Below are positions 49,322 through 57,904 of a stretch of 64,000 nucleotides of DNA, piece by piece. The DNA is from an uncultured Thermoleophilia bacterium (lineage in GTDB: Bacteria > Actinomycetota > Thermoleophilia > UBA2241), in NCBI GenBank assembly GCA_903927755.1, contig CAIYOD010000032.1, positions 66,391 to 130,390 on the forward strand, written 5' to 3'. The notes beneath the pieces were generated by a model. The model searched no databases and was not told the origin of the DNA. It saw only the letters and a program-made list of their open reading frames with translations. Each line of letters opens with the position of its first letter. Position 1 is the stretch's first letter. Position numbers and translations under genes: made by a program.

Positions 49322-49337
49322 AGGGCGTGCAGCGGTA
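49304..49337. repeat. Imperfect 17-bp tandem duplication at the regulator stop codon
   Basis: GAGGGCGTGCAGCCGTA (49304-49320) is followed directly by GAGGGCGTGCAGCGGTA (49321-49337), one base different. The first copy encodes the last residues EGVQP and most of the stop codon of the GntR gene. It looks like a slippage duplication with no evident function. Confidence 0.7.
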
Positions 49338-49365
49338 GAGCGGGCGGGCGAGGTCTCGCCGGCCT

Positions 49366-50724
49366 TCAGTCCAGCCGCGCGCCCTGGCGTCGCAGTTCCG
49401 CCTGCACCCTGGCAACGTCTACCTGTGCGGTAGTGCGCCCGTCCTTGAGCGAGACGGCGGCGGCCGTCCCCGCAGCCTGTCCCGTCACCGCGCAGCACAT
49501 CTGGTTGCGCGTCGCGGCGTGCGAGATCCGGTCGCCGGCCACGCAGCGTCCGGCGACCAGCAGGTCGTCGACTCCCTGGGGCACCAGGATCCCGTAGGGC
49601 AGCTGGAAGTAGCGGCCGGTCGTCGGAAGGACCAGCACGCCGTAGCCGTCCAGGAACTCGGGGAAGATGCCGACGGCGTCGTCGAACCGGGCCTCGCCGC
49701 GCACGTCCTCGCCGGTCAGCTCGTAGCGACCGGCGAGCTTGCGCGAGTCGCGCGTGCCCAGCGTGGCGCCGAACGTGCGCAGGCGCGCCTGCTCGAAGCC
49801 GGGCGTGTACCGACGCAGCGCCTCGATGGCGAGCAGCGCCTGGCGACGACCCTCGATCTCCGCTCGCGTCAGGTCGTGCACATCGGTGCAGTCGTAACCG
49901 GCCATGACGACGAGGTTGAGCGAGGTCGCCTCGCCGGCGTCGGTGATGCGGCCCCACGTCCCCCCGATGCTGCGGATCTCCTCGGGGATGAGGCCTTCAC
50001 GCCGGGCCCGGTCGAACGGCTCCTGCAGATACGGGCTGAAGAGGCGGTCCTCCTTGCCCTCCGTCTTGACGCTCCAGCACTTGCCCCAGTCGCCGTAGGT
50101 GGGAGCGCTCTCCGCGACGTGGTCGAGAAAGCGCGCCTTGTCGACGCCGGAGCAGGAGAACATGACGGTGACGCCCATCACCGAACCGCGCGAGTGCGTG
50201 TGGCAGGGGGCGCCGGCGCGGAAGGCGATGTCGGCGTCGCCGGTGGCGTCGACCACGCGCTGCGCCAGGATCGCCTGCCTGCCGGACTTGCTCTCCGTGA
50301 CCACACCCCTCACGAGTCCGCCCTCGACGATGGGCTCGGTGACGAGGCAGTGGAGGAGCGGCTCGACGCCGGCCTCCTCGACCAGCCGGTCGGCGACGAC
50401 CTTGAACAGCTCGGAGTCCAGCGCCTGGCTGCGAGACTGGACGTCCGGCGCCGTGCCGCCCATCTCCTCCGCGCGGCGCTCGAACTCGATGCCGATCCCT
50501 TCGAGGTCGACGGTGCCTTCATGGCGGTACCAGGCGATCGTGTCCACGCCGACCTGGGTGATGACGCCGCCGAAGCAGCCGTAGCGGTCGACGAGGGTGG
50601 TCTGGGCGCCGGCCCTGGCGGCGGCGAGGGCGGCGGCGAGGCCGCCGGGGCCGCCGCCCACGACGAGCACGTCCGTCTCGTGCATGACCGGCGTGGTCTT
50701 CGCCGCCTCCGCGATGTGCCTCAT
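49366..50724 (-). CDS. FAD-dependent oxidoreductase (FAD_oxidored family)
   Basis: ATG 50724 with GGGAGAG upstream gives 452 residues; the open frame extends further but lacks homology. The dinucleotide-binding motif is DVLVVGGGPGGLAAALAAA near 20, then DRYGCFGGVITQVGVDTIAW. A second FAD segment is VVDATGDADIAF near 172, and the C-terminal LLVAGRCVAGDRISHAATRN is typical of family PF12831. These proteins oxidise or reduce small substrates, often with unknown identity. It diverges from glpD across a 161-bp gap with two GntR-type sites, so both are probably controlled together. Confidence 0.85.
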   Translation of the reverse strand: MRHIAEAAKTTPVMHETDVLVVGGGPGGLAAALAAARAGAQTTLVDRYGCFGGVITQVGVDTIAWYRHEGTVDLEGIGIEFERRAEEMGGTAPDVQSRSQALDSELFKVVADRLVEEAGVEPLLHCLVTEPIVEGGLVRGVVTESKSGRQAILAQRVVDATGDADIAFRAGAPCHTHSRGSVMGVTVMFSCSGVDKARFLDHVAESAPTYGDWGKCWSVKTEGKEDRLFSPYLQEPFDRARREGLIPEEIRSIGGTWGRITDAGEATSLNLVVMAGYDCTDVHDLTRAEIEGRRQALLAIEALRRYTPGFEQARLRTFGATLGTRDSRKLAGRYELTGEDVRGEARFDDAVGIFPEFLDGYGVLVLPTTGRYFQLPYGILVPQGVDDLLVAGRCVAGDRISHAATRNQMCCAVTGQAAGTAAAVSLKDGRTTAQVDVARVQAELRRQGARLD

Positions 50725-50833
50725 GAAGCTCTCCCGTGGCGCGAGGCGCCGTCGTGCTTGGGGTTGCGGCCGGGACGTACACTGGCGGTCGCCGGGCCGG
50801 TGACTGTCTTGACAGAGTATGGCACAGCGGTCA

Positions 50834-50863
50834 TGGTACATACCAGCGGTCTGGTACATACCA
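50834..50863. promoter_or_regulatory. Two identical GntR-type operators between oxidoreductase and glpD
   Basis: TGGTACATACCA occurs at 50834-50845 and 50852-50863, 18 bp centre to centre. It is the exact reverse complement of the motif before the GntR/HutC gene. A TTGACA at 50809-50814 could be a -35 element for glpD, placing the sites at or just after the promoter. Repression of both divergent genes by the GntR protein is the simplest reading. Confidence 0.7.
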
Positions 50864-50885
50864 AGAGCGAGGCGAGGAGCGGCTG

Positions 50886-52631
50886 ATGACCAAGCGAGAT
50901 GTGGGCGGCCTGAGTTGCCGGTCCCCCTGGGACGCGCGCGGTCGTCAGATCGAGCGGCTCGGCGCCGAACTCTTCGACATGCTGGTCGTCGGCGGCGGCG
51001 TCACCGGTTGCGGCATCGCTGTGGACGCCGCCAGCCGTGGGCTCTCGGTGGCGCTGATCGAGAAGCGCGACTTCGCCGCCGGCACCTCCAGCCGCTCGAG
51101 CAAGCTCATCCACGGCGGCCTCCGCTACCTGGAGCGCTTCGACCTGGGGCTCGTACGCGAGGCACTGCACGAGCGGCGCCTCCTCGCGGAGCGCCTGGCG
51201 CCGCACCTCGTCCATGCCACCCCTTTCCTGTTGCCGCTCGAGCACGGCCTCAAGGACCGCGCGTACATGGGCGCCGGCCTGCTGCTCTACGATTCTCTGG
51301 CCGGCCTCCATCCCGCGATGCCCCGGCACCGGCATCTCTCGCACGCCGCTTGCCTGCGCGCCGTGCCGTCGCTGAAGGCGGATGCGCTCAGCGGCGGCAT
51401 CCGCTACTACGACGCCCAGGTGGACGACGCACGCTTCGCCGTCACGCTCGCCGGGACGGCCTCGGCGCAGGGCGCCTGCTGCGTCCCGGCGGTCGAGGTG
51501 ACGGACTTCCTGCACGACGGCGCAGCTGTCGCCGGGGTGCACGCACGCGACCTCGAGGGCGACGTCGAGTTCGACGTGCGGGCACGCGTGACCGTCAACG
51601 CCACCGGCATCTGGACCACAGAGATGGAGCGTCTCGCCGGGGTCGAGTCGCCACTGCCGGTGCGCCCGTCCAAGGGCGTCCACATCGTCGTACCGCGCGA
51701 CCGCATCGACTCGCAGCTGGCGCTGATCCTGCCGACTGAGAAGAGCGTCCTCTTCGTGCTGCCATGGGGGACGCACTGGATCATCGGCACCACGGACACG
51801 CCCTGGGAGTTCGGCCTCGACCATCCAGCCGCCAGCCGCGCCGATATCGACTACCTGCTCGGGCACGCCAACGCGATCCTTCGTCAGCCGCTGACCGCGG
51901 AGGACATCACCGGCGTGTACGTCGGCCTGCGGCCGCTGGTGGCCGAGGGCTCCGCCGATACGGCCGCCGTCTCCCGTGAGCACGTGGTCCGACGCAGCGC
52001 GCCGGGACTCGTGAGCATCGCCGGCGGCAAGTACACGACGTATCGCATCATGGCGCGCGACGCGGTGGACGTCGCCTCGCGCGACCTCCCCTTCACGATC
52101 CCGCCGAGCCATACGGAGGATCTGCCGTTGCTCGGCGCAGTGGGTTCGAAGGAGGCCGGCCGGCGGGCACTGCTCCATCCGGGCGCCGCCGGTCTCTCGT
52201 CCGTGCAGGCGGACCACCTGGCCGGCCGCTACGGCACGATGGCGCTGCGGGTCCTGGACCTCGTCGTCGAGGACCCCGCGCTCGCCGCGCCCCTCGACGG
52301 CGCGGACACCTACCTCGCCGCCGAGGTCCGGTACGCCGTGCTGCACGAGGCGGCGCTGCACGTGGACGATGTCCTGACGCGCCGCACGCACATCGCCTTC
52401 GAGGAGCAGGATCGAGGCAGGCGCGCCGTGGAGGGCGTGGCGCGGCTGATGGCGCCGATCCTGGAGTGGGACGAGGCGACGCTGAACCACGAGATCGAGC
52501 ACTACCGGTCACGCCTCGATGCCGAGAGCGCCGCGCAGAACATGCTGGACGACGCGGCGGCGGACGCCGCGCGCGCGCCGGTGCGCGACGTGCGGCTGGA
52601 GCACGAGGCCGGGGCGAGCCCCGCGAGGTAG
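50886..52631 (+). CDS. glpD: Glycerol-3-phosphate dehydrogenase/oxidase family flavoprotein
   Basis: ATG 50886 with GAGGAG upstream gives 581 residues. The FAD motif MLVVGGGVTGCGIAVDAASR is near 33, followed by KRDFAAGTSSRSSKLIHGG and RYLERFDLGLVREALHER, all GlpD hallmarks. IRYYDAQVDDARFAVTLA near 180 and IIGTTDTPWEF near 300 follow. The C-terminal DAO_C helical domain occupies about residues 410-560. It oxidises sn-glycerol 3-phosphate to dihydroxyacetone phosphate at the membrane and passes electrons to quinone. No glpK or glpF is near. GntR control and the paired FAD oxidase leave some doubt about the physiological substrate. Confidence 0.88.
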   Translation: MTKRDVGGLSCRSPWDARGRQIERLGAELFDMLVVGGGVTGCGIAVDAASRGLSVALIEKRDFAAGTSSRSSKLIHGGLRYLERFDLGLVREALHERRLLAERLAPHLVHATPFLLPLEHGLKDRAYMGAGLLLYDSLAGLHPAMPRHRHLSHAACLRAVPSLKADALSGGIRYYDAQVDDARFAVTLAGTASAQGACCVPAVEVTDFLHDGAAVAGVHARDLEGDVEFDVRARVTVNATGIWTTEMERLAGVESPLPVRPSKGVHIVVPRDRIDSQLALILPTEKSVLFVLPWGTHWIIGTTDTPWEFGLDHPAASRADIDYLLGHANAILRQPLTAEDITGVYVGLRPLVAEGSADTAAVSREHVVRRSAPGLVSIAGGKYTTYRIMARDAVDVASRDLPFTIPPSHTEDLPLLGAVGSKEAGRRALLHPGAAGLSSVQADHLAGRYGTMALRVLDLVVEDPALAAPLDGADTYLAAEVRYAVLHEAALHVDDVLTRRTHIAFEEQDRGRRAVEGVARLMAPILEWDEATLNHEIEHYRSRLDAESAAQNMLDDAAADAARAPVRDVRLEHEAGASPAR

Positions 52632-52639
52632 GCGCCGGC

Positions 52640-52660
52640 GGCGGGCATCACTCGCCCGCC
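52640..52660. terminator. Bidirectional stem-loop between convergent genes
   Basis: GGCGGGC (52640-52646) and GCCCGCC (52654-52660) form a perfect 7-bp GC stem with the loop ATCACTC. It fills the 37-bp gap between glpD and the convergent MDR gene. There is no T-tract, so termination would be of the GC-hairpin type common in such genomes. Confidence 0.55.
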
Positions 52661-52668
52661 CCTACCGG

Positions 52669-53820
52669 TCAGATGCCCGGCGGAACGAGCACGAGCTTGC
52701 CGACATGCCGTTTGTCGAGCATCGCCGTCTGGGCGTCGGCGATCCGCTCGAGCGGGAAGGTCTCCGCCACGCGCGGCCGAAGCTCACCGGCTTCGATCCG
52801 CGCCAGCAGCGCCGGGAACACCGGTTCGTCCCAGGCGGTGCAGCCGATCATCCTGAGGTCGTGCAGGTAGAAGACGCGCTTGTCGAAGCCGACTCTCGGT
52901 CCTGCGATGGCGCCCGACGACACGTAGGCGCCGCCTGGCCGGAGGGCCGCCAGCAGGCCGTCCAGGCCGGGCCCGGAGACGTTGTCGACGACGACGTCGA
53001 CCGAGCCCTCGCCGAGGGCTGCGATGATCTCATCGTCGCGGTCCACGACCCGGGCGGCTCCCAGCGCCAGCACCTGCTCCGCCTTCCCGGCCCCGGCCAC
53101 CGCCGTGACCTCTGCGCCGCGAAGCCGTGCGAGCTGTACGGCGGCAGAGCCGACGCCGCCGGAAGCGCCGGTGACCAGCACGTGCCGGCCCGCGGAGACG
53201 CGGGCACGGTGCAGCATGTTCTCCGCGGTCCCATACGCGCACGGGATCGCGCCGAGTTCCACGTCGCTCAGGGCGGTCTCGACGGGGAAGGCCTCGGAGG
53301 CCGGCACCTTGACGAACTGGGCGAACGCGCCGTCGAAGTCGGAACCCAGCCACACGTTCCGGATCGACGCGAAGCCCCGAGGCCGCATGCACGGCCGGAC
53401 GAGCACCCGGCGCCCGAGGAGGCTCCGGTCGCCGCCGGGTCCGACGGCGTCGACGCGGCCGCAGCAGTCGGTGCCTTGGATGAAGGGGAAGGGTGTCGGA
53501 GCGTCCCACCCCCCGTCCGCCCGCTGGACCGCGGCCGTCTCCTGCGCCTCGGCGTCGTATCCGGTGGCGGCGTCGACGGCGGCCGAGTACCAGCCCACCC
53601 TCGTGTTGATCTCGGTGTTGTTGACGCCGGCGGCGAGGACACGTACGAGCAGTTCCCCGTCTCCCGGCTCCGGTCGCCGGATCTCGCGGTACTCGAGCTT
53701 GTCGAGGCCGCCGTTGCCGGCAGTGACCACGGCGAACATGGTCGGCTTTCCCGGCTCGGGCTCGAGCCGGCTCGGATCGAACGTCGTCTGCCGCCGGATC
53801 ACCTGGTCCACGGACGTCAC
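52669..53820 (-). CDS. MDR-superfamily alcohol dehydrogenase/quinone-reductase-like protein
   Basis: GTG 53820 with GAAGGGGGC upstream gives 383 residues; a later ATG at TMFAVVTAG would give a shorter, more usual N-terminus. The GroES-like half has KLEYREIRRPEPGDGELLVR and FIQGTDCCGRVDAVGPG. The Rossmann half has VLVTGASGGVGSAAVQLAR near 215 and the end reads HVGKLVLVPPG. The GHE and structural Cys motifs of zinc alcohol dehydrogenases are absent, so a zinc-free NAD(P)H reductase or dehydrogenase is likely. It lies 46 bp behind the aldehyde:ferredoxin oxidoreductase homologue, suggesting an alcohol-aldehyde-acid chain. Confidence 0.8.
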   Translation of the reverse strand: MTSVDQVIRRQTTFDPSRLEPEPGKPTMFAVVTAGNGGLDKLEYREIRRPEPGDGELLVRVLAAGVNNTEINTRVGWYSAAVDAATGYDAEAQETAAVQRADGGWDAPTPFPFIQGTDCCGRVDAVGPGGDRSLLGRRVLVRPCMRPRGFASIRNVWLGSDFDGAFAQFVKVPASEAFPVETALSDVELGAIPCAYGTAENMLHRARVSAGRHVLVTGASGGVGSAAVQLARLRGAEVTAVAGAGKAEQVLALGAARVVDRDDEIIAALGEGSVDVVVDNVSGPGLDGLLAALRPGGAYVSSGAIAGPRVGFDKRVFYLHDLRMIGCTAWDEPVFPALLARIEAGELRPRVAETFPLERIADAQTAMLDKRHVGKLVLVPPGI

Positions 53821-53866
53821 GGCGCCCCCTTCGTGCCACTCGCCGGCCGGCTCGGGCCGGAGGCCC

Positions 53867-55642
53867 TCAGAGCCGGACGTCCAGCGAGAGCTTCGCCAGT
53901 GTCTCCTCGGTGGGGACGCCCTCGGCGTCCCACCCACGCAGCCGATAATACTCGTCCAGGGCGGCGCGGAACTCGTCCGCGCCGACCGTCTTGCCGGCCG
54001 CCGCTCCGTCGGGGTGGGGCACGTCGAGGATCGCCGGCAGGCGGTCGTGCTCGCGGCCGAACCCCTCGCGCAGGTTGAGCAAGCGGCCGAGATTCCAGAT
54101 CCGGGCGCCCGTCGTCATGAGCTCCTCGTGGGTGGTCCCGCGGCCCCAGAGGTGGCGGAAGTGGGCGCCGAGGAAGTCTGTGTCCATGTACATGTTGGCG
54201 CACCAGACGCCGGTCCAGGCGAGGGCGCTGAAGTCCTGCTGCTCCGCGACCAGCGCCGGCTTGCCTTTCAGCGAGTCCGCCGGCGCCTCTCCTCCCAGGA
54301 TGTCGTCGGCGGCGGTGAAGGCGCGCATGTGGCAGGCGCCGCGGTCGGAGGTGGCATAGCCCAGACCCATGCCGAAGGTGCCGCGCGGGTCGTAGGCGGG
54401 CAGCTCGAGCCCCTTGATGTGCGGGGCGAGCTCGGGCCGGCCCTTGAGCGCGGCGAGGTCGCGGGCGCCGAGCGCCAGTTCGGCGCCCCAGCCCTCTCGC
54501 CGCGAGATCATCCCGGGGGCCGCAAGGTAGCCGGTCGCGTCGCCGAAGGCGAGGCCGTAGTCGGCGACGCCTCTCTCGCACAGATCCATGGCGAGGGCCA
54601 CGACGGCGCCCGTCGACATCGTGTCCAGACCGAGCTCGTCGCAGGCCTGGTTGAAGGCCGCGATCGTGGCCAGGTCGCCGATGCCGCAATTGGCGCCGCA
54701 GAGGCCGAGGGTCTCGAACTCCGGGCCTTCGCAGACGTGGTCGCCGAACCGGTGGACCTGGCGACACGCGAGCGGACACTGCGTGCAGGCGCGGATCTTC
54801 GTGCGCACCTCGAGAAGACTGGCGGAGTCGATGCGGTCGGCCTGCTCGAACTGCCCGGTCCGCCAGTTCCGCGTGGGGAGCGCGCCGGCGGCGTTGACCA
54901 GGTCGACGAGGAACGGTGTTCCCTCCTCGTACGTCCACGCATTGTCCTCCGTGAGGATGCGGTCGTTCTGCAGATCGAGCACGTCCCGGGCGAACGCGGC
55001 CGCGTCGCCGACGGTGACCGAGCCGGTGCCGCGCACGACGACCGCCTTGAGGTTCTTGCTGCCCATGACGGCGCCGGCGCCGCCGCGACCCGCCTTGTGA
55101 TACTGGTCGGTGGAGAGGCAGGCGAAGGGGATGAGCTGCTCGCCGGCCGGGCCCGTGGAGAGGACCTTGTGCCACGGGCCCATCTCCTCGCGAACGAGCT
55201 GCTCGAGAGCCGCCGTCTCGAGACCCCAGAAGCGGCCCTCCGCCGGCAGGAAGTCCACCCGGTCGTCCTCGACGAGCACGAGGACCGGACGCGGCGCCCT
55301 GCCGGTCACGACCACCACGTCGTAGCCGGCGAACTTGAGCTCGGGGGCGAACGAGCCGCCCACGTAGGAGTCAAGGAGCGTGCCCGTCGCGGGACTCTTG
55401 CAGCCCACCGCGAGGCGCGAGCACGTCGCCGCGGCCGTGCCCGCGAAGGGGCCGCTGGCCAGGATGAGCGGGTTCTCCGGCGAGAGCGGGTCAGTGCCGG
55501 GCGAGAGCTCGGCGAAGAGATAGCGGAAGAGGAGCCCCTTGCCGCCGACGTACAGCCTGGCCCACTCCGCTTCGAGCGGCTCGACCGTCGCCGTGAGCGC
55601 AGTCATATCGAGCCGCAGCACACGTCCGGTATAGAAGTCCAC
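53867..55642 (-). CDS. Aldehyde:ferredoxin oxidoreductase family protein (tungstopterin type)
   Basis: GTG 55642 with GAGGAG upstream gives 591 residues (MDFYTGRVLRLDM). The N-terminal domain includes YVGGKGLLFRYLFAELSPG near 32, GPFAGTAAATCSRLAVGCKS near 65 and GRGGAGAVMGSKNLKAVVV near 178. The [4Fe-4S] cluster motif CTQCPLACRQV is near 275, followed by GPEFETLGLCGANCGI. The late SDRGACHMRAFTAADD near 430 is also typical. Members hold a bis-pterin tungsten centre and oxidise aldehydes to acids with ferredoxin. Specificity is open. It is the first gene of an operon with the MDR enzyme and diverges from TetR across a strong operator. Confidence 0.9.
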   Translation of the reverse strand: MDFYTGRVLRLDMTALTATVEPLEAEWARLYVGGKGLLFRYLFAELSPGTDPLSPENPLILASGPFAGTAAATCSRLAVGCKSPATGTLLDSYVGGSFAPELKFAGYDVVVVTGRAPRPVLVLVEDDRVDFLPAEGRFWGLETAALEQLVREEMGPWHKVLSTGPAGEQLIPFACLSTDQYHKAGRGGAGAVMGSKNLKAVVVRGTGSVTVGDAAAFARDVLDLQNDRILTEDNAWTYEEGTPFLVDLVNAAGALPTRNWRTGQFEQADRIDSASLLEVRTKIRACTQCPLACRQVHRFGDHVCEGPEFETLGLCGANCGIGDLATIAAFNQACDELGLDTMSTGAVVALAMDLCERGVADYGLAFGDATGYLAAPGMISRREGWGAELALGARDLAALKGRPELAPHIKGLELPAYDPRGTFGMGLGYATSDRGACHMRAFTAADDILGGEAPADSLKGKPALVAEQQDFSALAWTGVWCANMYMDTDFLGAHFRHLWGRGTTHEELMTTGARIWNLGRLLNLREGFGREHDRLPAILDVPHPDGAAAGKTVGADEFRAALDEYYRLRGWDAEGVPTEETLAKLSLDVRL

Positions 55643-55702
55643 GAGTCTCCTCACTATGGAAAGCCGGTCCCCTCCGCCATGGTGCGCCACGGGGCCCCAT
55701 GC

Positions 55703-55736
55703 TACAATGGCCGACTAATCGACCGGTCAATCAGTC
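55703..55736. promoter_or_regulatory. Near-palindromic TetR operator and -10 box
   Basis: The 24-bp stretch 55713-55736 reads GACTAATCGACC then GGTCAATCAGTC and matches its reverse complement at 20 of 24 positions. TACAAT (55703-55708), just before it, could be the -10 box of the TetR gene. On the other strand TTGACC (complement of 55725-55730) inside the palindrome could be the -35 box of the oxidoreductase operon, 17 bp before TTGTAG. The site thus overlaps both divergent promoters. Binding by the adjacent TetR protein is inference. Confidence 0.72.
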
Positions 55737-55762
55737 TCTCATTGCACAGTGGCCGGAGGGGG

Positions 55763-56476
55763 ATGTCAAGCCGGTCCCGCATCGCCGAGACTGGGGGAGG
55801 CGAGCGTCCGATGGTGGCAGCGCCCGGAGGGTGGAGCACGGACGGGGACGGTTTCTCGCGTCTGACCGACCACCTGCACTTCACCTTCGAGGACCCGCTC
55901 TCGTCGCTTCCCCAGACCGCCCAGAACCTGCTCATCGCCGCCAAAGAGATCGTCGCCGACGAGGGCTTCGAGGCGCTCACCCTGAAGACCGTCAGCCAGC
56001 GAGCCGGCGAGAACAAGGCGATGGTCTCCTACTACTTCGACAACAAGGCCGGCCTCGTCGCGGCCGTGCTCGACTCCGTGATCCACGACGAGTACTTGGC
56101 GTCGCTCGACCGCATGAGGGACGTCACCCCGGGGAATCGCATCCCGCGCCTGGTCAAGGAGATGCGGCGCATGGCCGCGTCGGTCGAGGACTTCCAGGTC
56201 TTCTTCGAACTGCTGCCGCACGTGCTGCGCGACGAGGTGCTCCGCCGCCGGATGGCCATGCTGTTCCGCTGGTACTGGAAGATGAAGCTCGAGTGGCTCG
56301 GCGCGGACGACGGCACGGGAGGGCTCGCCGATCCGGACCTGCTGGGCATCGCCCAGCTCCTCAGCGCCATCATCGACGGGCTCGCCATCCAGGCCGCCGT
56401 CGACCCCGACATGGACCTCGCCAATCCCTACCGGGTGCTCGCGCGGATGCTTGACTGCTTCGAGATCGAGGCCTAG
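55763..56476 (+). CDS. TetR-family transcriptional regulator
   Basis: ATG 55763 gives 237 residues, but ATG 55811 has better spacing to GGGGGAGG and removes a Gly-rich leader. The DNA-binding domain lies at about residues 48-100: AAKEIVADEGFEALTLKTVS and NKAMVSYYFDNKAGLVAAVL. The C-terminal ligand domain includes VEDFQVFFELLPHVLRDEVL and AQLLSAIIDGLAIQAAVDPD. It probably represses itself and the divergent oxidoreductase operon. A similar sequence near the transporter promoter at 48321 hints at a wider regulon. It converges with the first MttB gene with no gap. Confidence 0.9.
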   Translation: MSSRSRIAETGGGERPMVAAPGGWSTDGDGFSRLTDHLHFTFEDPLSSLPQTAQNLLIAAKEIVADEGFEALTLKTVSQRAGENKAMVSYYFDNKAGLVAAVLDSVIHDEYLASLDRMRDVTPGNRIPRLVKEMRRMAASVEDFQVFFELLPHVLRDEVLRRRMAMLFRWYWKMKLEWLGADDGTGGLADPDLLGIAQLLSAIIDGLAIQAAVDPDMDLANPYRVLARMLDCFEIEA

Positions 56477-57880
56477 TTAGCCCAAGCAGTACGCGTCCAG
56501 CTGCCGCCGGACCACTGGATCCAGGTCGTCCGGCGGCTGGTACGAGTCCAGCAGCTCCACGACCCGCGCCGCGGCGGCGGCGGCGAGGTCCTGCCCGCCG
56601 TGCGACCGCCAGGTCTCGTACGGCGCGCGGTTCATGATGGTCCGTCGGATGCCGTCGCGCGCGTGCCGTCGCGTGTGTGCGTGGCCGAGCACGGTGCCGC
56701 CGGGTCCGGCGGCCTTGACCACGTCGAGCGCGAGCGTCTCTTCGTCCACCTCGATCGGCCGCCGCGCCACGCGCAGCCCGCTGAGGACCTCGTCGTCGAT
56801 CACGAATTTCTCCGGCGAGAAGCAGTTGAACGACGAGAGGATGCCGGCGGCATGCAGGACGTACTGCGCGCCGGTGCGGAGCACGGTGTCCATGGCGAGC
56901 GCCGACTCGATGCCGGCCTGGGCATCGGGGAGATGTGCGTCGGTCACGGAGCCGCCGGCGCGCACGGGCACGCCGAGCCAGTGGCCGAGCCGAACGGTGG
57001 CCTCCATGAGCGACCAGTAGGCCGGCGCGCCGATCATGAGCGCGCCGCTTTGCATGGAAGAGAGCGACGACGTGCCTCCGTAGAGAAACGGCGTGCCGGG
57101 GTTGGCCAGCTGCGTCAACACGAGGCCGACGAGCAGCTCGGCATGCTGCACGGCGAGGAGGCCCGCCAGCGTGATCGGCGCCGTCGTCCCGCCCATGGCG
57201 CAGACGGCGACGAGGACCGGCTGACCGAGGCGCGCCAGCCGCAGGGCGACCTGCGCGCCTTCCGCCGAGAACTGCAGCGGCGACGTGGTGTTGATGACCG
57301 ACCACAGGCGCGGCCGCGCGTGCCAGTCCGCGCCGTGCAGGATCTCGAGCACGTCCGTGGCCACCTGGAACTCCGCCAGGGACGTCACCGTGTAGCGGCA
57401 GTTCTTGTCGCTCGCCGTGGCGTGCAGGTGGGCGACGACCTTGGGCCGCAGCTCCTCCGGTACGTCGTTCGGCTCGATGCTGTAGCCGAGCACATCGATG
57501 TTAGGCGAGAGGTGCGCGAGCCGCGCCGCCGTCGTGAGGTCGGCGAGCGTGCCGGTGCGGTACTCGCCGCTGCTGAGGACGAAGGGCGGGCCGGAAGCGC
57601 TCGCCAGCACGGCGGGCTCGCCGAGCCCGACGTGCAGGTCGAGCTCGGGCCGCCGGCCCGCCATCGTGTAGCGCGCGGGGGCGGTGGAGCGCGCCCGCTC
57701 GACGAGTGCTTCGCCGAATCGGGCGCGCTCCCCATCCACCCGCGCGCCGTTCGCCTTGAGGAGCGCGAGCGCCTCGGGGTCGAGGACGGCGCAGCCGACC
57801 TCCTCGAGCAGCATGAGGGCTGCCGCATGGATCTTCTGGCAGCCCCGCTCGTCGAGGACGGCCCGGGCGGCTCCGTTCAC
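56477..57880 (-). CDS. Trimethylamine methyltransferase (MttB) family protein, non-pyrrolysine
   Basis: GTG 57880, five bases after AAGGAG, gives 467 residues. The MttB-type barrel is shown by LEEVGCAVLDPEALALLKAN near 26, DKNCRYTVTSLAEFQVATDV near 155, SVINTTSPLQFS near 185 and VCAMGGTTAPITLAGLLAVQ near 225. The tail reads GPGGTVLGHAHTRRHARDG. The frame has no internal TAG, so it is a non-pyrrolysine relative such as those that demethylate glycine betaine, proline betaine or carnitine on a corrinoid protein. It is the last gene of a five-gene operon. The corrinoid protein partner is not in the window. Confidence 0.88.
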   Translation of the reverse strand: MNGAARAVLDERGCQKIHAAALMLLEEVGCAVLDPEALALLKANGARVDGERARFGEALVERARSTAPARYTMAGRRPELDLHVGLGEPAVLASASGPPFVLSSGEYRTGTLADLTTAARLAHLSPNIDVLGYSIEPNDVPEELRPKVVAHLHATASDKNCRYTVTSLAEFQVATDVLEILHGADWHARPRLWSVINTTSPLQFSAEGAQVALRLARLGQPVLVAVCAMGGTTAPITLAGLLAVQHAELLVGLVLTQLANPGTPFLYGGTSSLSSMQSGALMIGAPAYWSLMEATVRLGHWLGVPVRAGGSVTDAHLPDAQAGIESALAMDTVLRTGAQYVLHAAGILSSFNCFSPEKFVIDDEVLSGLRVARRPIEVDEETLALDVVKAAGPGGTVLGHAHTRRHARDGIRRTIMNRAPYETWRSHGGQDLAAAAAARVVELLDSYQPPDDLDPVVRRQLDAYCLG

Positions 57881-57904
57881 ACCGGCTCCTTCGCGTGCGT
57901 TCTG

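Noticed and set aside
52982-56476. A single open plus-strand frame of over 1100 codons ending in the TetR gene
   Set aside because: Its first 900 codons are antisense to the well-supported MDR and aldehyde:ferredoxin oxidoreductase genes and have low-complexity Arg/Ser/Thr composition. Only the part from 55763 has homology.
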